This document shows, in pieces, positions 1 through 6,299 of a DNA stretch of 6,959 nucleotides. The position numbers and the translations under genes are program-made. The notes under the pieces are model-generated. The model was not told where the DNA came from. It worked only from the letters and a program-made list of their open reading frames with translations, and made no database searches. Origin of the DNA: an uncultured Myxococcales bacterium (lineage in GTDB: Bacteria; Myxococcota; UBA727; VGSZ01); assembly GCA_903952805.1 (NCBI GenBank), contig CAJBHN010000819.1, positions 1-6,959 on the forward strand, written 5' to 3'. How positions within the stretch are numbered: the stretch's first letter is position 1; each line of letters opens with the position of its first letter.

Positions 1-576
1 AGGTTGGGGCCGGGCCTCTGACTCGCTCATGACGACAGCGACGTCGGCGCTGTCGGCGAATCGCCGCAGGCCGAACAGCCCACCGGCGACAAGGGTCGTC
101 ACCAGCGTCGGCACAAGGGCTCGACCGGCGAGCATGGTTGCCCGCCCCGATGCCGCGCCCCGGATGGCCAACAAAACGCCCAACAGGGCCATCAGGCTCC
201 CGAACGCGAGAGCCACCGGACCGGGTGGCAGTCTGGCTCCCATGGCGTCGGGGGACGACGCTTCGACCTGGTCGGCGCGATGCGCGAGGGCGGTCGCGAG
301 ATTGTGCTGAACATCATCGTCGAGAGGAGCCCGGCGGGCGGCGGCGAGTAAATGCAGCACGGCGGCACCAATGTCGTCGGCCGACAGGGCGAGCGTGCCC
401 AGATTGTAGTGCAGTCCCGATGAGGCCTCCGCGTCGCTGGCAGCGAGTTCATCGTGGATGGCTTGGTATTGGGCCCGAGCCGCGTCGAGCTCGCCGTGGG
501 CGGCAAGGCGTTCGGCGTCCTTCACGCGTGGGTCGGAGGCGGTCGCCACCAGCAGGGCCACGAAAGCGAGGTTCAT
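1..576 (-). CDS. batE: BatE-like TPR/membrane protein, 3' end cut by the window edge
   Basis: Reading the minus strand from ATG at 576 gives 192 codons with no stop before the window edge, so the C-terminus is missing. It begins with a short hydrophobic stretch (MNLAFVALLVATAS), probably a signal peptide. TPR-like helices follow at about 19-105; HYNLGTLAL and DDVQHNLATAL match the usual pairing of an N-containing TPR helix. Two predicted membrane segments lie at about 119-137 and 150-170, and then a beta-prone stretch (ADVAVVMSESEARPQP) stands where BatE proteins begin their extracytoplasmic SH3 domain. This order (TPR, two membrane helices, SH3) is the known BatE layout. The ATG overlaps the batD stop as ATGA, so translation is probably coupled. 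BatE is an envelope protein of the Bat complex, whose biochemical role is poorly defined. The identification leans on operon position, since the SH3 domain itself is mostly outside the window. Confidence 0.82.
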   Translation of the reverse strand, partial: MNLAFVALLVATASDPRVKDAERLAAHGELDAARAQYQAIHDELAASDAEASSGLHYNLGTLALSADDIGAAVLHLLAAARRAPLDDDVQHNLATALAHRADQVEASSPDAMGARLPPGPVALAFGSLMALLGVLLAIRGAASGRATMLAGRALVPTLVTTLVAGGLFGLRRFADSADVAVVMSESEARPQP

Positions 577-2408
577 GCGGCACCGTCCACGTCCACGTCC
601 ACGTCGACAAGCCGAGCCAACAACTGCTCGACGGCCTGGCCCTTGGCGCCGCCGGGGGCGAAGCGGGCTGCTTCCGCCGCGACAATGGCCGTGACGACGT
701 CAGTGGCGAGCCCGTCACTGAGACCGCGATTCATCAGCAGCGGGGGCAGGGCTTGGCTGTCGCTGGCGCGAACGTCGTCACCGCATCGCTCGGCCAAGGC
801 GTCCAGCAGCAACCGGTGGGCGGCGGCGACGTCGACAGCAGCACGGGCCTTCAGGGCTGCGGCGGCGCGCTCGCGGCGCCGGCGGTCGCGCTGTCCAACC
901 ACGCTGTCTTGCGCTGTTCGTCGACGACGACCGAGCACGCCGGTCAGCACTCCCAGCGCAGCGACGGCGCCACCGAAGACCGGTGCCAGGCCGAAGGCCG
1001 CAGCCTGACGCACGTCAATGTCGAGGGCGAGTGGTCGCGCGCCGGCGGCGATGGTCTGGCGTCGGCCGGTTGACGACGATGGAGCAGCCGCGCCGCCTGC
1101 ACCGACGACGACGGCCAGGGGGGCTGTTTCTCGAGTGACATAGCGGCCTTCAGCAGGGTCAAATACGACCATCGTGAGCGACGGGATGACGACCCGGCCC
1201 GCCCGCGCGGGCTGGATCAGGGTCTCTTCGACGACGCGCCCGGCGACGAGCCCATCGCTGTCGCGGCGTTCGCGGCGAGCGGTGGGCGGAAAAATCCGGG
1301 CGCTGCCGTCACCAGCCCATTGGGGAAGCACGAAGCCCTCAGTGTTGCCCCACCCAACGACCTCGACGACCAGTGCGAAAGGCTCGCCCAACTTGACAGT
1401 CGTGGGTCGCACCGACGCCCTGAGTTCGATGTGCCCGACGTTTTCGGCGTGGAATCCGGGTGGCGCTGGCTCGGGCAAGGGTTTGACGTCGACGGTGACC
1501 GCCGCTGAGCGAACCCGGACATCCTGACTGCGCGAAAAGAATGAGCCCGACGGCGAGACCTCGAATTCGAGGGGCGCCAGGTCGACCTTGCCTGGCTGGA
1601 GTCCGAAGAGGGCGTCGCGGGTCAGCGGATACACGTAGAAGGCGCGCCCCTGCAGCACCCGTTGGCTGGCTTGAGGTCGCACGCCGTCATCAATGGGCAG
1701 GCAGGCAAAGCCCGCCGGCTTTTGGCCCGGGACGCGCGGATACTGACCCAGGGGTACCTGGCTGTAGACCTCGCCCACGACGGTGATCTGCTCGCCGATG
1801 AAAGCCGCAGCCTTGTCCACCCGCAATTCGGCGAAGAGGCGAGGCAGGGTGTCACCGAAGCGGGCTCCCGGGATGGCGCTGTCGATGGCGCGGGCGTCGA
1901 CGGCAGCTTCGTCGGCGACCGCTGGGGGCGCGCCATCGGTGTCGTCGCTCGCCGGCGCGCTCGACGAGACATGGTCTTGAGCTTTGGGCTTGCCTGCTGG
2001 GCCGCCGACGACGCGAATGGCAATTGGGGCTGCTCGGGCGGTGGTGCCGCCGAGGCGCGCGGTGGCCTCGCCAATCTGCTTGGTGCCGGCTTCTGTTGCC
2101 TGCAAAACGAAGGTCCGCCGATGTTCGACCACAATGGCGCGGCGTCCGCCGATCGTTGAGAAGCTCGCTTGCTGTGACTCGCTTTCCCTCAGGACCGCAA
2201 AATCCGTCAGGTCGGGCAGGTCGAACTCGTCGACGGCATCTTGGCCGTTGACCGACAACACCACGTCGAGTTGAAAGCTGTCGCCTCGTTTCACCGTCGT
2301 GGCGTTGGCAAACATGCGCAGACCCAGTGCGCTTTCGGCATGAGCACGCAGCGAAAATAATGCGCACGCGACCCACATCGCGATCGACAAGTACCGAAAG
2401 GTGCCCAT
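573..2408 (-). CDS. batD: BatD, periplasmic membrane-anchored protein of the Bat operon
   Basis: This is a 611-residue protein. The N-terminus has a signal peptide with a likely cut after AHA (residues 22-24, before ESALG). A long beta-rich periplasmic region follows, typical of the BatD/oxygen-tolerance family, with repeated immunoglobulin-like segments (e.g. TTVKRGDSFQLDVVLS near the N-terminus and RPTTVKLGEPFALVVEVVG later). A single membrane helix lies at about 470-491, followed by an Arg-rich stop-transfer stretch (GRRRR) and a cytoplasmic helical tail of about 115 residues ending in a VD repeat. I chose ATG at 2408 over the in-frame TTG at 2414. AAGGA sits 6 nt before the ATG but directly against the TTG, and the ATG overlaps the batC stop by one base (TGATG). 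Its stop overlaps batE as ATGA. An Ala/Ser/Asp-rich insertion (SSSAPASDDTDGAPP) makes it somewhat longer than the simplest BatD proteins. The family's molecular function is not established; it probably binds the vWA and TPR partners at the membrane. Confidence 0.88.
   Translation of the reverse strand: MGTFRYLSIAMWVACALFSLRAHAESALGLRMFANATTVKRGDSFQLDVVLSVNGQDAVDEFDLPDLTDFAVLRESESQQASFSTIGGRRAIVVEHRRTFVLQATEAGTKQIGEATARLGGTTARAAPIAIRVVGGPAGKPKAQDHVSSSAPASDDTDGAPPAVADEAAVDARAIDSAIPGARFGDTLPRLFAELRVDKAAAFIGEQITVVGEVYSQVPLGQYPRVPGQKPAGFACLPIDDGVRPQASQRVLQGRAFYVYPLTRDALFGLQPGKVDLAPLEFEVSPSGSFFSRSQDVRVRSAAVTVDVKPLPEPAPPGFHAENVGHIELRASVRPTTVKLGEPFALVVEVVGWGNTEGFVLPQWAGDGSARIFPPTARRERRDSDGLVAGRVVEETLIQPARAGRVVIPSLTMVVFDPAEGRYVTRETAPLAVVVGAGGAAAPSSSTGRRQTIAAGARPLALDIDVRQAAAFGLAPVFGGAVAALGVLTGVLGRRRRTAQDSVVGQRDRRRRERAAAALKARAAVDVAAAHRLLLDALAERCGDDVRASDSQALPPLLMNRGLSDGLATDVVTAIVAAEAARFAPGGAKGQAVEQLLARLVDVDVDVDGAA
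585..608. repeat. hexanucleotide repeat at the 3' end of batD
   Basis: The unit gtccac occurs three times in tandem, followed by a one-base variant gtcgac, four copies in all. On the coding strand it encodes four Val-Asp pairs (VDVDVDVD) just before the BatD terminus GAA. Because the unit is a multiple of three, copy-number change would alter the length of the tail without shifting the frame into batE. Confidence 0.85.
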
Positions 2409-3394
2409 CACCAATCCTTGCCCGCAGAGGGGACTTGTCGTTCGGTGCCGCGCATCTCGAAGGGCGACAGGGGACGCTCGCGCGACCGAATGCCCTTGAG
2501 TTGACGCTGGGCCTCCTCCTTGCTTGTCGGCTTGGCTTTCAGTGCTTCGCCCTTGCCCGGGCTCTTGTCTTCGCCTGGCTTGTCCTGCTTGCCGGGGGTG
2601 GGCTCTGAGGGCTTGTCGGCGTTGTCTGCCTTTGGCTCCTCGTTCTGCTTTTCGGGCTGGTCGTCGTTGTCCTGTTTGTCGTCTTCTGCGCCTGCAGGAT
2701 TCTTCTCGTCGCCAGACTTGTCCTGTTTGTCCTTGCCGCCGTCCTGCTTCTGCTGGTCGCCGTCCTTTTTGTCCTTGTCTTGATCCTTCTCGTCCTTGTC
2801 GCCATCACCGCCTTCGGAGGGCGGCGGCTTGGACTGCTGCTGCATGGTCAGGGCGCGCTGGAGATTTCGGCGAGCGCGGTCGTTGTGCGGGTCGGCGACC
2901 AGGGCTTTGCGCAACAAGCTGATGGCGTCGTCGATCTTGCCGCCAACGAGTGCGGCATTGCCGGCTCCCAGGCGGGCTTCGCTGGCAAGGCGTTGGTCGC
3001 GTGCCAGGGTGGCTGCGCGCTCAAAAGTGGCCAAGGCGTCGTCGACGTCTGGCGGCGCCGGGCCTTGGGGAGCTTCGGCCCCCTGGTCTGGCGCCGACGT
3101 CTTTGTCGTGGTCGCCGATGTGGCTTCTTTGGCCGCCGCCATGGCCCGCAACGTCAGGGCCTGGCCGACGTCGTATTCGACGACGGCACGCTCGTCGTCG
3201 GTGACGGTGACGGCGCGTCGGAACCGTTCCAGGGCCATGTCGATGTCGCCATGGTCCAGTGCCCGCTGCCCGGCGGCGAGGTTTGGTTCGGCACGAGAGA
3301 ATACCGGGGTTGCGTCGCCGACGGCCACGGTCGACGACGATGCATCGCCAGTGGTGGCGCCGGCGACCACCAGGGCCAACAGGAGGATGCTCAT
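2408..3394 (-). CDS. batC: BatC, TPR protein with a highly charged low-complexity tail
   Basis: This is a 328-residue secreted or membrane-tethered protein. An N-terminal hydrophobic segment (MSILLLALVVAGA) looks like a signal peptide. TPR helices lie at about 37-85 and 117-186, interrupted by an Ala/Thr/Pro-rich insertion at about 90-115. The last TPR ends in DPHNDRARRNLQRAL, close to the pattern seen in Bat TPR proteins. Residues about 189-288 are dominated by Lys, Asp, Glu, Gln and Gly and are surely disordered. The protein ends in KDW, as many Bat-operon TPR proteins do, so the C-terminus appears intact. The start overlaps the batB stop as ATGA, and the stop overlaps the batD start as TGATG, so it sits centrally in a translationally coupled operon. 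A GGGG stretch upstream of the start is a modest ribosome-binding site. In Bacteroides, Bat TPR proteins are envelope-associated; the role here is inferred from family and context. Confidence 0.87.
   Translation of the reverse strand: MSILLLALVVAGATTGDASSSTVAVGDATPVFSRAEPNLAAGQRALDHGDIDMALERFRRAVTVTDDERAVVEYDVGQALTLRAMAAAKEATSATTTKTSAPDQGAEAPQGPAPPDVDDALATFERAATLARDQRLASEARLGAGNAALVGGKIDDAISLLRKALVADPHNDRARRNLQRALTMQQQSKPPPSEGGDGDKDEKDQDKDKKDGDQQKQDGGKDKQDKSGDEKNPAGAEDDKQDNDDQPEKQNEEPKADNADKPSEPTPGKQDKPGEDKSPGKGEALKAKPTSKEEAQRQLKGIRSRERPLSPFEMRGTERQVPSAGKDW
2527..2830 (-). other. low-complexity charged tract within batC
   Basis: This stretch encodes residues of about 189-289 of BatC, built from short irregular runs such as KDEKDQDKDKKDGDQQ. 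The underlying DNA is a degenerate repetition of GACAAG-like hexamers and is less GC-rich at codon level (AAG, GAC, CAG) than its surroundings. It is not an exact tandem repeat. Disordered charged tails are usual in BatC-type TPR proteins, though this one is long relative to the TPR part. Confidence 0.75.
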
Positions 3395-4458
3395 TGGTAC
3401 CCCGTGACGGTGGCGCGCTCAGGCACCAGGAGCCAGAGCATCATCATGAACAACCCGACAGCCAACAGCGGCCACGACGCATCGGCATAGTCGACCACGG
3501 TCCGAGATTCGAGTTCCCGTTTCTCCAGCGACGCCACCTTGGCGAAGACCTCGTTCATGCCCAGGTCGGTGGCGGCGGTGCCGTCAACGAAGGCGCCGCC
3601 GAGGTCGCTGGCTGCCCGGGTGAGGATCTCGGGGCTCATGCGCGTCAGCACGGTTTGTCCCCTGCCGTCTTTGACGTATCCGGTGACCTCGCCGCCAACG
3701 TTGGTGACAGGTATGGGCTCGCCCAGGGTGCTCCCGACGCCGATGACGACGACGACAGCGCCAAGCTTTTTCAGTTCCTCGCCCACGGGCTTGAGTCCCT
3801 CACCGCCGCCCTCCAGCAGGTCATGATCCTCGCCGTCGGAGACGACCACGACGACACGGCCGGCGCGGCCGACATCCGCGGTGCCCACGTTGGCGGCGGC
3901 ATCTTCAGCGGCGAAGGCGTTGCGGGCAACCTCAAGGCCGGCAGCCAAAGCACTGCCTCCCTGTGCCACCGTCTCGGGCGAGAGGTCGCGCAAGAACAGT
4001 TGGACGGCCTCGGTGTCGGTCGTCAGCGGGCACTGGACAAAGGCAGTGCCGGCGAAGGCGACCACGCCGACGCGATGTTCCGACAACGATGGCAGTGCGG
4101 CACTGATTTCAGCTTTGGCCCGCTCGAGGCGGTCGGGTCGAACGTCCCTGGCCCGCATGGATCGGGATACGTCGACGACAAAGAGAAGATCAAGGCCGCG
4201 CCGTGGCATCAAGCGGGGCGCGCTTGGCCACATGGGCGCCATGGCCGCCGCGGCGATGGCGGCCAGCGCCACCAACGTGATGCGAGCGCGCAGACGTCGG
4301 CGCTGGACCGAGGCGCCGGCCACGAGCGTGGGCACCAGACGCAGATGCACGAGGTGAGAGAGCCTCAAGTGACGCAGGCGCTCGTCGCGCACCATGAGCC
4401 ACAACATCGCCGGCAGGACGGCGAGCACAAGGACCAGAAACGGAGAGCCCAGCTTCAC
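3391..4458 (-). CDS. batB: BatB-type vWA (MIDAS) membrane protein
   Basis: Starting at GTG 4458 gives 355 residues, beginning MKLGSPFLVLVLAVLP, where the first membrane helix starts at once as in other BatA/BatB proteins. A second membrane helix lies at about 60-77. The von Willebrand factor A domain follows with a complete MIDAS metal site: DVSRSM (Asp96, Ser98, Ser100), a Thr in PLTTDT (146/147) and the Asp of SDGED (208). A last membrane helix at about 329-346 precedes a short tail. This is the BatA/BatB layout: two N-terminal helices, an extracytoplasmic vWA domain and a C-terminal helix. An upstream in-frame ATG at 4542 would give 383 residues, but it would add a charged, Arg/His-rich, non-conserved leader (RRRQQHH) before the first helix, so I prefer GTG. 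A small Ala/Gly/Asp insertion (about 185-200) precedes the SDGED strand. Its stop overlaps batC as ATGA. It could equally be called BatA, since only one vWA gene is present. Confidence 0.85.
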   Translation of the reverse strand: MKLGSPFLVLVLAVLPAMLWLMVRDERLRHLRLSHLVHLRLVPTLVAGASVQRRRLRARITLVALAAIAAAAMAPMWPSAPRLMPRRGLDLLFVVDVSRSMRARDVRPDRLERAKAEISAALPSLSEHRVGVVAFAGTAFVQCPLTTDTEAVQLFLRDLSPETVAQGGSALAAGLEVARNAFAAEDAAANVGTADVGRAGRVVVVVSDGEDHDLLEGGGEGLKPVGEELKKLGAVVVVIGVGSTLGEPIPVTNVGGEVTGYVKDGRGQTVLTRMSPEILTRAASDLGGAFVDGTAATDLGMNEVFAKVASLEKRELESRTVVDYADASWPLLAVGLFMMMLWLLVPERATVTGYQ

Positions 4459-4550
4459 AACGTCTTCATGGTGCTGTTGTCGCCTTCGCCCTGCAAGGCC
4501 CCAATCATGGCGCTCGTCGCTGAGTACGGATGTGGGTGCCATGCATACAT
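4455..4550 (-). CDS. possible 31-residue leader peptide coupled to batB
   Basis: On the minus strand an ATG at 4550 opens a 31-codon frame beginning MYAWHPHPYS and ending NSTMKTL. Its TGA at 4457-4455 overlaps the chosen batB GTG at 4458 as GTGA. This mirrors the 4-nt overlaps at the batB/batC and batD/batE junctions, suggesting translational coupling. Internal in-frame ATGs at 4508 and 4469 could give shorter versions. The sequence just before 4550 (CTTGGTG) is a poor ribosome-binding site, no homologue is recognised, and the peptide has no signal or membrane segment. It may be chance; the overlap is the only real argument. Confidence 0.25.
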   Translation of the reverse strand: MYAWHPHPYSATSAMIGALQGEGDNSTMKTL

Positions 4551-4666
4551 CACCAAGCGGCCGATGGCCAAATATGACCGAAGTTGTCCGCGGGCGTCGT
4601 CGGCAGCTAGGCTGCGCCGAACGTCTGGCGGCCGAAGGTCGGCGACAAGACGGAGCGGAGTGCGCA
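4459..4666. promoter_or_regulatory. divergent bat / mglA intergenic region
   Basis: Between the batB GTG and the mglA GTG lie 208 nt that must carry both promoters if the two clusters are transcribed from here. On the minus strand TTGGCC (4571-4566) and TATGCA (4547-4542) are spaced by 18 nt and could be a weak -35/-10 pair for bat, giving a leader of about 75 nt to GTG 4458. On the plus strand TTGTCC (4584-4589) and TAGGCT (4608-4613), also 18 nt apart, are a weaker candidate for mglA. All matches are poor and in high-GC DNA may be chance. A short inverted GGCC-N3-GGCC (4559-4569) overlaps the minus-strand -35 candidate. Confidence 0.3.
4657..4660 (+). promoter_or_regulatory. ribosome-binding site deciding the mglA start
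   Basis: GGAG lies 6 nt before GTG 4667, the ideal distance. In-frame starts further upstream (ATG 4574, ATG 4394) have no comparable site, and translation from them would add a basic, low-complexity leader before the conserved first beta strand. Confidence 0.7.
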
Positions 4667-5680
4667 GTGGTCTACTTCAGCCCGGCGACCAAAGAGATTA
4701 CGGCCAAGATTGTTTTTTACGGCCCTGGCATGTGCGGCAAGACCACGAACTTGCAAAAGGTGCATGAACTCATGCGCCCGCAGATGAAGTCCGAGCTGGT
4801 CAGCGTCGCGACCGAGACCGATCGCACCATCTATTTCGACTTCCTGCCTGTGAAGTTGGGCAAGATCGCCGGGTTTGATTTCGTCGTGCGCTCGTTCACG
4901 GTTCCCGGACAGCCGTACTACGCCGAGACGCGAAAAATGGTGCTCCAGGGGGCCGACGGCCTCGTGTTTGTTGCCGACAGCCAGCGCTACATGCTGGACC
5001 AAAACAAGGACAGCCTCCTCGACCTCAAGCGCAACATGAAGGCGAATGGTCTCGACTATTCAACGATGCCCCTCGTCATGCAGTACAATAAGCGTGACCT
5101 TCCCGACTGTTTGTCTGTGCAAGACCTTGAGGCTGCGCTCAACGATCGGCACGTGCCATATTTTGAGGCTTCCGCCTTCAAAGGCATCGGCGTCGTCGAG
5201 ACGCTGAAGGCAATCACGATGTCCGTCTTCAAGCATGTGCGAGACGGCGGACTGCAAAACATGGGTCGACCGGGTCCGGCTCCGGTGGGGGCTCCGCCGT
5301 CAGAATCTGCCGGTCGGTCGTCAGCGGCCCCGCTTGGCGCTCCGGCGCCCGTGGCGTCGATGGCTTCAGCGTCGATGGCGAGGTCAGCCATGCTGCCGCG
5401 GCCGCCGACGCAATCCGGGACGGCGCCGCGGCCCGCTCCTGCGCCGGTCGTCGCGCCGGAGGCCTTGAAAAACTCGCTGGGGGCATTGATCGCCAACGCC
5501 CAGGAAGGGTCGGCGCCGATGCCTTCCAAAGACGACATCGGCATGCAGGAGTTTCAGAACCTGGCCGTCCTGCATCACCGACTCGCTGAGCGGGTCGCCC
5601 AGCTTGAAAAAGAGCTGACCCGTGTGGCGCAGGAGCATCAGGACCTGAAGCGGATCGTTGGCCGCAAGCTCATGGGATGA
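4667..5680 (+). CDS. mglA: MglA-family small Ras-like GTPase with a C-terminal coiled-coil extension
   Basis: GTG 4667 gives 337 residues. Residues 1-195 are a complete MglA-type GTPase: P-loop GPGMCGKTTN (19-28), TETDRT with Arg53, the family-specific TVPGQ (78-82, Thr in place of the usual Asp of DxxG, with Gln82), FVADSQ (101-106), NKRD (141-144) and a G5-like EASAF (167-171). Arg53, Thr78, Gln82 and NKRD fall at the same numbers as I recall for Myxococcus MglA, which supports this start. MglA switches cell polarity and motility by GTP/GDP cycling and needs the GAP MglB, which is not in the window. Classical MglA ends near residue 195. Here an Ala/Pro/Ser-rich linker (196-264) and a helical tail follow, with a probable coiled coil at about 294-335 (QNLAVLHHRLAERVAQLEKE). 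The extension could dimerise or target the protein. Its stop overlaps the next gene as ATGA. It is likely a paralogue rather than the motility MglA itself, so the symbol marks the family. Confidence 0.85.
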   Translation: MVYFSPATKEITAKIVFYGPGMCGKTTNLQKVHELMRPQMKSELVSVATETDRTIYFDFLPVKLGKIAGFDFVVRSFTVPGQPYYAETRKMVLQGADGLVFVADSQRYMLDQNKDSLLDLKRNMKANGLDYSTMPLVMQYNKRDLPDCLSVQDLEAALNDRHVPYFEASAFKGIGVVETLKAITMSVFKHVRDGGLQNMGRPGPAPVGAPPSESAGRSSAAPLGAPAPVASMASASMARSAMLPRPPTQSGTAPRPAPAPVVAPEALKNSLGALIANAQEGSAPMPSKDDIGMQEFQNLAVLHHRLAERVAQLEKELTRVAQEHQDLKRIVGRKLMG

Positions 5681-6252
5681 GTCTCCCTGAATCCAGCGCC
5701 TGTGTCCTCATCGTGGATGGCTTCGAAGAGATCGAGGCTGTCACCGTTGTCGACGTGTTGCGCAGGGCGGGAGTGCAGACCAGTGTGCTTGGCGTCGAGC
5801 ACCGCAAGGTGACCGGCAATCACGGCATCACGCTCAACGTCGACGCGTCGCTGCAAGACGTGGTGAGCCTTGGCGTTCGATTTGACGCCGTGGTGTTGCC
5901 CGGCGGCATGCCTGGTGCTGCTCGATTGCGCGATAGCGACTTGGTCAGGGACTTTGTGCTCACCCAGGGAGCGCAAGGGGCGATCCTGGCGGCCATCTGT
6001 GCGGCGCCCATCGCGCTGGCGCACTTTGGGGTTTTGCAGGGACGCCAGGCGACCTGCTTTCCCGGCTTCGAAGCCCAACTTGGTGGGGCCTGCGTCGTCA
6101 GCGACCGGGCCGTCGTGATCGATGGTGGCGTCATGACAAGCCGAGGCCCTGGCACGGCCATCGAATTTGCGTTGGCGTTGGTGGCTCGCCTGGTGGGGCC
6201 CGACGTCGCCGTCGACCTCGGACGTCGACTGCTGGTGCAGGTCGCCGTCTGA
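5677..6252 (+). CDS. DJ-1/PfpI (YajL-like) family protein
   Basis: This 191-residue protein has the single-domain size of DJ-1 and YajL. The nucleophile elbow AAICAAP places Cys108 where DJ-1 has Cys106, and Glu20 in DGFEEIEA matches the DJ-1 Glu18 that tunes the cysteine. VVLPGGMPGA (72-81) and the C-terminal TSRGPGTAIEFALALV are hallmark segments. Where DJ-1 has His126 the sequence reads ATCFPG, with a second Cys, as in several bacterial members, so a classical Cys-His protease triad is not evident. Family members act as redox sensors, chaperones or glyoxalase/deglycase-like enzymes; the deglycase role is disputed. The ATG overlaps the mglA stop as ATGA, so the two are probably made together in the cytoplasm. 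The start is fixed by that overlap. The exact activity cannot be read from the sequence. Confidence 0.88.
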   Translation: MSLPESSACVLIVDGFEEIEAVTVVDVLRRAGVQTSVLGVEHRKVTGNHGITLNVDASLQDVVSLGVRFDAVVLPGGMPGAARLRDSDLVRDFVLTQGAQGAILAAICAAPIALAHFGVLQGRQATCFPGFEAQLGGACVVSDRAVVIDGGVMTSRGPGTAIEFALALVARLVGPDVAVDLGRRLLVQVAV

Positions 6253-6299
6253 CGTGATGGGCCTTCTGGGTTCGTTCAATTTGGGAGAGTACGTCAGCC

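Noticed and set aside
138..1073. A 311-codon plus-strand open frame antisense to batE and batD
   Set aside because: Arg/Gly-rich translation without a domain, covered by two coupled minus-strand genes.
2406..2414. Use of TTG 2414 as the batD start
   Set aside because: AAGGA is adjacent to it with no spacing, whereas it lies 6 nt from ATG 2408, which also makes the TGATG overlap with batC.
4459..4542. batB start at ATG 4542
   Set aside because: It adds 28 charged residues before the first membrane helix, unlike BatA/BatB relatives. GGTGA 7 nt upstream makes it not impossible, so the choice stays open.
4394..4666. N-terminal extension of the mglA-like gene from ATG 4394 or ATG 4574
   Set aside because: The added residues are basic and low complexity, the GTG at 4667 has a well-placed GGAG, and that start aligns with MglA numbering of Arg53, Thr78 and Gln82.
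3259..4767. A 502-codon plus-strand open frame running antisense to batB and batC and into the mglA start
   Set aside because: Composition is rich in His, Arg, Gly and Asp with no recognisable domain, while the opposite strand encodes a complete vWA protein with MIDAS motif. Long antisense frames are expected at this GC content.
5638..6279. A 213-codon minus-strand open frame opposite the DJ-1 gene
   Set aside because: The plus strand encodes a full DJ-1 protein with catalytic cysteine; the minus frame has His/Gln/Arg-rich shadow composition.
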